Of a DNA stretch of 64,000 bases, positions 58,227-64,000 are shown piece by piece. Where the stretch lies: assembly GCF_003286915.1 (NCBI RefSeq), contig NZ_QMFY01000001.1, forward strand, positions 62,001 to 126,000, written 5' to 3'. The notes beneath the pieces were generated by a model. It saw only the letters and a program-made list of their open reading frames with translations. It made no database searches and was not told where the DNA came from. The position numbers were made by a program, and so were the translations under genes. Every line of letters begins with the position of its first letter. The stretch's first letter is position 1. This DNA comes from Pseudochryseolinea flava (GTDB lineage: Bacteria; Bacteroidota; Bacteroidia; Cytophagales; Cyclobacteriaceae).

Positions 58227-58445
58227 TTAATTACAACCACAACCGCCACTAGTCTTTCCACTGCCGCCGCCCGAGGCACCTTCACGATAGGTGAACGCGT
58301 TTCGTTCCTGCTTTGTCGACGCGCGTTGACCTGGCTTCATCTCATGATCATTCAAATAAACGCGTTGATAAGGTTTCACCGTTTGACATGAAGAGGCGTA
58401 GATCAGTATCCCTAATGATAATATTGAAAACATTCGACGCGTCAC
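58227..58445 (-). CDS. DUF4266 lipoprotein
   Basis: 72 residues. Lipoprotein signal (LSLGILIYASSC), VKPYQRVYLNDHEMK, and a Gly/Ser end finishing GGCGCN. The CGC tail could bind a metal or flavin-linked redox partner. 4-bp overlap with apbE (58442), between ApbE and DUF3570. Confidence 0.85.
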   Translation of the reverse strand: MTRRMFSILSLGILIYASSCQTVKPYQRVYLNDHEMKPGQRASTKQERNAFTYREGASGGGSGKTSGGCGCN

Positions 58446-59380
58446 ATTCCCGTTGTGTTAAACTTCATATGTGACGTTGCTAATATTTTATTCTCCGCTG
58501 TAATCATCAGCGCATGAACTTGTGGAAGTTGCTCAATGAAATTCATACCTACATCAGGTCCCATAACAAACACAGCTGTCGCCAATGCATCAGACAACTC
58601 AGCGCTTGGACTCACAACAGTCACGCTCTTTACGTTGCTCACCGGTATTCCTGTCTTGGGATCTATTGTATGAGAATATCGCTTTCCATTCATTTCGAAA
58701 TATTGTTCATAGTCACCCGAAGTTGCTAACGAAGCATTTTCTAAAGGAATAGACAACAACACTTTTGATTTATTATTAGGATCCGCGATTCCAACTTTCC
58801 AAGGAGAACCATCCGCGCGTTTTCCCCACACTGTTAAATCGCCGCTTGCGTTGATCACACCGCTTTCAACACCTTTTTGCTGCAACAGCGCTTTCACTTT
58901 GTCGGCCGCGTAACCTTTTCCGACACCGGCAAAAGTTAAACGCATGCCTTTATTCTTCAAGAATACATGCTGATCATTATGCATTTCAATCTTGTCGGTG
59001 CCAACAAGCGTTAACGTTCGATTGATATCAGATTGATCTGGAAACTTAAAATCACCGCCCTTAAAATTGTAAAGCTTCTTTAATGGTGCCGCGGTGATAT
59101 CAAAAGCCCCTTGTGAAAGGGAGGAAATTTTCTTACAACGTTGAATGAGGGTAAACACTTCGTCGTCGACACGCACCGGCTTGAGACCGGCGTTGTCATT
59201 GATCATTGCTGTTTGAGACGTCTTCGAGAATTCTGTGAGCAACGCCTCGAGCCGTATTACCTCATCAATAGCATGCGTTAAATATATTTCAGACGAATCA
59301 TCACCAACTACAACAAATTCAAAAGCCGATCCCATAAGGCGAGCTTGCTTTCGAAATTCTGTCTGCAATGTCGCGCTCAT
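58442..59380 (-). CDS. apbE: FAD:protein FMN transferase ApbE
   Basis: 312 residues. Family marks: MGSAFEFVVVG, GAFDITAAPLKKLY, FAGVGKGYAADKVKALL, INASGDLTVWG, YSHTIDPKTGIPV, DALATAVFVMG. Attaches FMN to Ser/Thr of target proteins. No clear signal peptide is visible. Target could be a redox complex of this operon. Confidence 0.9.
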   Translation of the reverse strand: MSATLQTEFRKQARLMGSAFEFVVVGDDSSEIYLTHAIDEVIRLEALLTEFSKTSQTAMINDNAGLKPVRVDDEVFTLIQRCKKISSLSQGAFDITAAPLKKLYNFKGGDFKFPDQSDINRTLTLVGTDKIEMHNDQHVFLKNKGMRLTFAGVGKGYAADKVKALLQQKGVESGVINASGDLTVWGKRADGSPWKVGIADPNNKSKVLLSIPLENASLATSGDYEQYFEMNGKRYSHTIDPKTGIPVSNVKSVTVVSPSAELSDALATAVFVMGPDVGMNFIEQLPQVHALMITAENKILATSHMKFNTTGM

Positions 59381-59814
59381 GGTGTTGAGGAAAGTAAGCG
59401 TTTGACGGAAGTAATAAAACTGTCGGCGTTCTGATGTTTGAAAGGAACGGTGGCTATCAAAGAGCGATCACCACGAACCAGCAACAACAAGGGAAAAATT
59501 CCTTTCGGATTATATTGCGTAGCGAGTTCTTCGTTTTGCGCTTGAAGTTCGGCAGATAATACTTTGCGCTGTGGGAAATCGGCTTTTAAAACGACCAACG
59601 ATTGATCTGCAAAACTGGTAAACGAATCTTGCTGCATCACGTTCTTATCAAACTCAACACAAGGGGCGCACCAATCAGACCCAGAGAATACCAATAGTAC
59701 TGGCTTACCAGTTTCTGCAGAAGTCTTAAAAGCTTCCTTAGCATTCGTAAAAGATTGGGCATTCGCTACTGCACAGACGAAGAGGAACACACACGACAAA
59801 ATATACTTCATCAC
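59377..59814 (-). CDS. periplasmic thioredoxin-like protein
   Basis: 145 residues. Signal peptide 1-19 (CVFLFVCAVANA), active site SDWCAPC near residue 47. ATGA overlap with apbE. Likely keeps disulphides or the CGC motif of the DUF4266 protein reduced. First gene of the operon. Confidence 0.85.
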   Translation of the reverse strand: MMKYILSCVFLFVCAVANAQSFTNAKEAFKTSAETGKPVLLVFSGSDWCAPCVEFDKNVMQQDSFTSFADQSLVVLKADFPQRKVLSAELQAQNEELATQYNPKGIFPLLLLVRGDRSLIATVPFKHQNADSFITSVKRLLSSTP

Positions 59815-59888
59815 AAATCAATTACTCCGAATTTATAAAGGTAATGATTTCAATAAATATCTTACAATAGCTTAGAATACGTGACTGG

Positions 59889-60770
59889 TCAGAGGCTTTT
59901 CCACAGATACAGCGTTGCATACGCCTCCCAGCCTTTGTATTTTTTGAACGCACGTCTTACCTGATCTAAAGTCGGCTTAACTTTCATGTTCTTCAGATTC
60001 TTAATAGCATTATGTACGCCGGCATCTTCCAATGGAAATGCCTCAGGATAATGGAATGTTTTCATCAGCGCATAATTAGCCGTCCAATTACCAATACCCT
60101 TTATTTTCATGAGCGCTGCTTTCGCTTCTTCAAATGGTAATTGTTTGATTTGATCTTTCGATACTTGGCCACTCGCAAAAGCCTCCGCAAGAATTACCAC
60201 GTATTTGCTTTTCTGTCGTGAAAATTGAAGTGGCAGAAGGTGACTATCATTCAACAAGGCAACAACTTCAGGCTTGGGGAACAAATAATAATCTTCATCG
60301 CGCATGACGAGCTTTTCTCCAAATTGTTCTACAAAACGTTGTTTCAATGTATAGGCAAAGGTGAGGTTGATTTGCTGGCCGAGAATAGCCCACGCAAGAG
60401 ATTCAAAAAGATCCGGCTGACCCACGATTCTGTATCCGTAGAATTTTACAACCAAATCCTTCAACAACTTGTCATCGGAAGCCAATTGATAAAACGGTTT
60501 TAAATCCGTTTTCAGATCAAACCATTCACCCACGTAACGCACCACGGCCTGTTTGGTTTCCGGCGTCGCATCAACATTTAACACCTTCGCTTTCATTTTA
60601 TCGCGCTGTCCGGAAAGTTCGAACAAAATCGTATCCTGCCCTTGGCGAATGAGTTTTCGCACTGTCACCTCGTTACAGCGGTGTAACAGTTCGCGAGGAG
60701 ACCGCTTCAAAAAATCAAGACACAATTCGAAATCGAATTCTTGTGGCGTCGGAATATTAAAAGACTTCAT
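59889..60770 (-). CDS. alkA: DNA-3-methyladenine glycosylase (AlkA type)
   Basis: 293 residues. HhH-GPD domain: AWAILGQQINLTFAYTLKQRFVEQFG, then LMKIKGIGNWTANYALMKTFHYPEAFPLEDAG (catalytic Asp in LED). N-terminal AlkA_N-like barrel. Excises alkylated bases. Starts the DNA-alkylation repair cluster with three plus-strand genes. Confidence 0.88.
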   Translation of the reverse strand: MKSFNIPTPQEFDFELCLDFLKRSPRELLHRCNEVTVRKLIRQGQDTILFELSGQRDKMKAKVLNVDATPETKQAVVRYVGEWFDLKTDLKPFYQLASDDKLLKDLVVKFYGYRIVGQPDLFESLAWAILGQQINLTFAYTLKQRFVEQFGEKLVMRDEDYYLFPKPEVVALLNDSHLLPLQFSRQKSKYVVILAEAFASGQVSKDQIKQLPFEEAKAALMKIKGIGNWTANYALMKTFHYPEAFPLEDAGVHNAIKNLKNMKVKPTLDQVRRAFKKYKGWEAYATLYLWKSL

Positions 60771-60916
60771 GCTATCATTTTATCATGTTGTTCATGAGGA
60801 ACGCGATAGCAATTTATAAGTTTTCAATGGTGTATAATGGTGAGGCATCCATAAAAATGATAAGCAAGAATCGGGTTGGCCTGGCTTTAGCTTGTTACGA
60901 TTTTTGCTTGAAAAAA

Positions 60917-61609
60917 ATGGATAACAATATTTCGTGGAAACATGTTTCACGTTCGCTTGATGAAAACGGTTATGCTTTGTTAAAAGGCGTTTTAAATGAA
61001 AGCACTTGCAAAGAATTCATCGCGATGTACAACAACGACACCTTATATCGCAGTGTAATTAAGATGGAGCGTTACCGATTTGGCAAGGGAGAATATAAAT
61101 ATTTTAACTATCCCTTACCTGATGCACTTTCCACGATGCGCGAAAAGTTTTATCATCAGTTGGCGCCGATCGCAAATGGTTGGATGAAAATGCTTTCTAT
61201 CGATACAGAATTTCCGACTAAACATCACATGTTAATTGATTTGTGTAAGACAAATCAACAAATGCGTCCGACACCACTCATCCTTCGTTACGAAGCAGGA
61301 GGCTACAATACGCTACACCAAGATCTTTACGGTGAGGTGTATTTTCCGTTTCAAGTTGTATTCGCGCTTACACAAGCAGGAAAGGACTATACAGGAGGCG
61401 AGTTTGTATTGACCGAACAAGTTCCCCGGGCACAGTCGAAAGCACGTGTGATATCGCTAGACCAAGGAGACGCACTAATTTTTACAACGAACTTTCGTCC
61501 GGCCAAAAGTACACGCGGATATTACCGCGCTACCATGAAACATGGTATCAGTGAAGTAACCGGTGGTGTGCGCTATGCATTGGGACTAATTTTTCATGAC
61601 GCAACTTAA
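60917..61609 (+). CDS. 2OG-Fe(II) oxygenase
   Basis: 230 residues from MDNNISWKHVSRSLDENGY (ATG 60917); an ATG at 60785 would add an unrelated tail. HxD: LHQDLYGEVYFPFQ; distal His in MKHGIS; 2OG Arg in VRYALGL. This group commonly accompanies Ada-like genes in Bacteroidota, suggesting AlkB-like demethylation, though the substrate is not proven. Confidence 0.8.
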   Translation: MDNNISWKHVSRSLDENGYALLKGVLNESTCKEFIAMYNNDTLYRSVIKMERYRFGKGEYKYFNYPLPDALSTMREKFYHQLAPIANGWMKMLSIDTEFPTKHHMLIDLCKTNQQMRPTPLILRYEAGGYNTLHQDLYGEVYFPFQVVFALTQAGKDYTGGEFVLTEQVPRAQSKARVISLDQGDALIFTTNFRPAKSTRGYYRATMKHGISEVTGGVRYALGLIFHDAT

Positions 61610-61662
61610 AAGTATTCAGATGTTATACATCGCATACTGTAGATCACATCAATACCATTCTT

Positions 61663-61923
61663 TTGTTTCTTAATCATACAATATCAAAACGCGATATACT
61701 GCGCGCCATTAGGCGTGGCGATATTGTTTTTGCGGGCCATGCAAAGTTGAAAATTTTTGGACGTTTAAATTGTCGTTCTGGAAAGCGAATGAACAAAGTG
61801 CATCGCGTATTTTTTAGAAGTGAAGGTGAAGCAATTGCTGCGGATTTTCGTCCTTGCGGCCACTGCATGCGACAACAATATCTGCACTGGAAGAACGCAA
61901 GTTCCGGGTTGAAAATAGGATGA
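61663..61923 (+). CDS. Ada-type metal-binding domain protein
   Basis: 86 residues from a TTG start. HAKLKIFGRLNCRSGKRM, FFRSEGEAIAADFRPCGHCM: the Ada N-terminal zinc domain that takes methyl groups from phosphotriesters. Only three Cys are seen (LNC and CGHC); the second Cys of the usual CxxxC is replaced, as in a small stand-alone family. Split from the AraC-MGMT gene 39 bp downstream. Confidence 0.75.
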   Translation: MFLNHTISKRDILRAIRRGDIVFAGHAKLKIFGRLNCRSGKRMNKVHRVFFRSEGEAIAADFRPCGHCMRQQYLHWKNASSGLKIG

Positions 61924-61962
61924 TACAACGCGAAGTTTGAGTCACAAATTGATATTATCTTT

Positions 61963-62826
61963 ATGGCAACAATCATGACTAACGCCGACGGACAATCGAA
62001 CTACAGCCGCATTGAAAAGGCGATTCAATATTTAGAAGAAAACTTTAAGCAACAGCCCGACCTTGACGCTGTGGCTGAAAAGGTTCACCTGAGTCCTTTC
62101 CATTTTCAACGGATATTTAGTGAGTGGGCCGGTATAAGTCCAAAGCGGTTCCTACAATTTCTTACCGTAGATTTCTTAAAAACAAAATTAAGCGAGTCCA
62201 AAAATATCGTAGAACTTGCCGATGCTGCCGGGCTCTCTTCTCAATCACGCGTGTATGATCTTTTCACAACACTTGAAGCCGTAACACCACAAGAATATAA
62301 ACAGCACGGTGCAGGTATTCGCATCAACTATGGGTTTCATGAAACGCCATTTGGTTTGTGTCTTCTAGGCGTCACCGAAAGAGGAATCTGCTGGCTTTCA
62401 TTTTTACAAGCCGATGGAGATCCTAGGAATGAACTTGACAGTATGAAACATCATTGGAACAATTCAGTGTTCTATCAAGATCAACCATTGACCGCATCGT
62501 TTATCGATCAGATTTTTTCAAATCAACGTACCGCCACGAAAAAGCTTCATGCATTTGTAAAAGGTACTAACTTCCAAGTAAAAGTGTGGGAAGCGTTGCT
62601 CAGAATACCCATGGGTAACGTTGTGACATACCAAGACATCGCTGCACAAGTGAACAGTCCGAAAGCCGTACAAGCTGTTGGATCAGCGGTGGGCGCTAAT
62701 CACATTGCGTTTTTAATTCCGTGTCATCGGGTTATCAGAAAGGATGGTATCCTTGGCGAGTACCGTTGGAGTGCAACGCGGAAGAAAGGAATTATCGGCT
62801 GGGAAATGGCAAAGTTTAAAGCTTAA
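61963..62826 (+). CDS. AraC-MGMT fusion (Ada C-terminal part)
   Basis: 287 residues. AraC HTH about 15-105 (VAEKVHLSPFHFQRIFSEWAGISPKRFLQF), then methylguanine-DNA methyltransferase with active Cys in IPCHRVIRKDG and GNVVTYQDIAAQV. Repairs O6-methylguanine and likely regulates the adjacent cluster. With the small Ada gene it makes a split Ada. Confidence 0.92.
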   Translation: MATIMTNADGQSNYSRIEKAIQYLEENFKQQPDLDAVAEKVHLSPFHFQRIFSEWAGISPKRFLQFLTVDFLKTKLSESKNIVELADAAGLSSQSRVYDLFTTLEAVTPQEYKQHGAGIRINYGFHETPFGLCLLGVTERGICWLSFLQADGDPRNELDSMKHHWNNSVFYQDQPLTASFIDQIFSNQRTATKKLHAFVKGTNFQVKVWEALLRIPMGNVVTYQDIAAQVNSPKAVQAVGSAVGANHIAFLIPCHRVIRKDGILGEYRWSATRKKGIIGWEMAKFKA

Positions 62827-62850
62827 AGCAGAAAGCGGAAAGCAGAAAGT
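62817..62850. repeat. GCAGAAAGC repeats after AraC-MGMT gene
   Basis: AAAGCTTAAAGCAGAAAGC, then GGAAAGCAGAAAG: same words as 36421-36465 after rlmD. Confidence 0.6.
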
Positions 62851-62969
62851 CGACGATGGCGCCGTTAGCGACACGCAAGCTTGAAGACAGTACCATCAAG
62901 TTACACGAAGAAATGCAGCGAGTTTCGCGAAGGAATGTTTTAGATGTATTGCATCAACAACACATCACT

Positions 62970-63788
62970 TTAATACTTTTCATCTTGATTGGGAAAGTCT
63001 TTTGCTTTCACATCTGAAACGTACTGCTTTACGGCGCCATTGATAATATTGTTTAAATCGGCATAGCGACGAAGGAAGCGTGGTTTGAATTCTTGTGTAA
63101 TGCCGAGCATATCTTGCATCACAAGCACCTGACCATCCACGTCGGGACCGGCACCGATGCCTATGGTCGGGATACGAATTGATTTGGATACTTCAGCTGC
63201 AAGTTTCGCCGGAATTTTCTCCAGCACCACGCCAAAGCATCCGCACTCTTCTAACATCTTGGCGTCTTCAACTAACTTCTTGGCTTCGGCTTCTTCTTTT
63301 GCGCGTACTGTATACGTTCCGAATTTGTAGATCGACTGTGGTGTAAGTCCAAGATGCCCCATCACAGGAATGCCAGCGCTGAGAATGCGAATCACAGATT
63401 CTTTTACTTCACTACCGCCTTCGAGTTTTACGGCATGAGCGCCTGACTCTTTCATGATGCGAATAGAGGATCGCAATGCTTCACCAGAACTACCTTGGTA
63501 AGTTCCAAAGGGAAGATCAACGACAACCAGCGCTCTCTCTACTGCACGCACAACAGAAGCTGCGTGATAGATCATTTGATCGAGTGTGATCGGCAAAGTA
63601 GTTTCATGTCCTGCCATCACATTCGAAGCAGAATCTCCCACGAGTATAACATCAATACCACCGCTGTCGATAATACGCGCCATGCTGTAATCGTAGGCTG
63701 TAAGCATCGCTATCTTCTCACCGCGATTCTTCATTTCTTGAAGCTGATGCGTGGTGATCTTCTTGATCTCTTGTTTGTGAACAGACAT
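62970..63788 (-). CDS. panB: 3-methyl-2-oxobutanoate hydroxymethyltransferase
   Basis: 272 residues. [41 protein letters not shown] and [21 protein letters not shown] plus KLEGGSEV are PanB signatures. Adds a methyl group from 5,10-methylene-THF to 2-oxoisovalerate, the valine-pathway product, for pantothenate and CoA. Confidence 0.97.
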   Translation of the reverse strand: MSVHKQEIKKITTHQLQEMKNRGEKIAMLTAYDYSMARIIDSGGIDVILVGDSASNVMAGHETTLPITLDQMIYHAASVVRAVERALVVVDLPFGTYQGSSGEALRSSIRIMKESGAHAVKLEGGSEVKESVIRILSAGIPVMGHLGLTPQSIYKFGTYTVRAKEEAEAKKLVEDAKMLEECGCFGVVLEKIPAKLAAEVSKSIRIPTIGIGAGPDVDGQVLVMQDMLGITQEFKPRFLRRYADLNNIINGAVKQYVSDVKAKDFPNQDEKY

Positions 63789-63798
63789 TGGAAAACTT

Positions 63799-64000
63799 TT
63801 AGTGCAAGTATACGGCTGTGTCCTTTCCGAGAACTACTTCGATGTGATCTTTAATTGTAGTCGACAATTCGTATCCGGTATATTGGGCATGGACTGGAAA
63901 AATAGTTAATCCACGGTCTACCAATACTGCCACTTCAATTTTTTTTACTTCCGTATCGAGAAACGGTTTTATGCCATAGGTAAAAGTGCGTCCGGTATTC
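63799..64000 (-). CDS. PyrR-like phosphoribosyltransferase, C-terminal part
   Basis: Runs off the right edge. 66 residues: [58 protein letters not shown], stop TAA at 63799-63801. Matches the C-terminal region of PyrR-type uracil phosphoribosyltransferase/regulator. The active-site part lies outside the window. Confidence 0.75.
   Translation of the reverse strand, partial: NTGRTFTYGIKPFLDTEVKKIEVAVLVDRGLTIFPVHAQYTGYELSTTIKDHIEVVLGKDTAVYLH

Noticed and set aside
63495-63854. 119-codon plus-strand frame
   Set aside because: Antisense to panB with unnatural composition.

Overview
The window looks like chromosome of a Bacteroidota member, most likely Cytophagales. Evidence: a huge cell-surface protein with a gliding/type B T9SS C-terminal domain, DUF3570 and DUF4266 proteins, WG-repeat and NEW3 proteins, Bacteroidota-type promoters (TTTG / TAnnTTTG), a Bacteroidota tyrosine integrase lacking the first catalytic Arg, and Shine-Dalgarno sequences that are nearly absent. 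The genus cannot be fixed from sequence alone. || Layout. (1) 0-3 kb is a graveyard: a lipoprotein with a broken signal peptide, a decayed secreted AHH-type nuclease toxin with its immunity gene 3 nt away (itself stopped by an in-frame TAA), and a lipoprotein split over three frames. (2) 3.1-31.3 kb may be one ~28-kb element at tRNA-Lys(TTT). An integrase lies next to the tRNA 3' end at 31.27 kb. A 13-bp copy of that 3' end, followed by a terminator, lies at 3.09 kb just outside a mobile-element RadC gene. Inside are: a conflict zone at 3.3-9.6 kb (SIR2 gene broken by a 14-bp tandem duplication, orphan HipB, frameshifted HipN, intact AbiEi/AbiEii, a C2H2-finger membrane protein); a stress zone at 9.7-25.2 kb (response regulator, KefB-type antiporter, two Hsp20, flavin reductase-like protein, histidine kinase, BLUF photoreceptor, patatin, GroES/GroEL, a NEW3-ABC exporter, DUF892 and DUF421 proteins); and a mobile-element zone at 25.4-31.0 kb (small replication/excision-type DNA-binding proteins, phosphoesterase, serine hydrolase, integrase). 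(3) 31.3-64 kb is chromosomal core: RlmD, an aminotransferase, a MacB-type permease, the isoleucine/valine/leucine operon ilvE-D-B-N-C-A-leuC-D-B-A, a DUF3570/DUF4266/ApbE/thioredoxin operon, an alkylation-damage cluster (AlkA, 2OG oxygenase, Ada-like, AraC-MGMT), panB and the start of a PyrR-like gene. || Working together. Threonine dehydratase feeds 2-oxobutyrate into IlvB/N, IlvC, IlvD and IlvE, and LeuA-D branch to leucine. PanB uses the same keto-isovalerate for pantothenate. The operon is headed by a 39-codon leader with ten consecutive Val/Leu/Ile codons, followed by a strong terminator that has a plausible competing antiterminator: an ilv attenuator. The hsp20 and groES promoters share AAAATGTCA repeats that may be a common heat-shock operator. 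|| Most promising for follow-up: the ilv attenuator, the tRNA-Lys stress/defence island, the shared heat-shock motif, the reversible-looking 14-bp duplication in the SIR2 gene, and a CTAACAGTTGT element before three amino-acid genes. All assignments come from reading motifs by eye; no database search was run.
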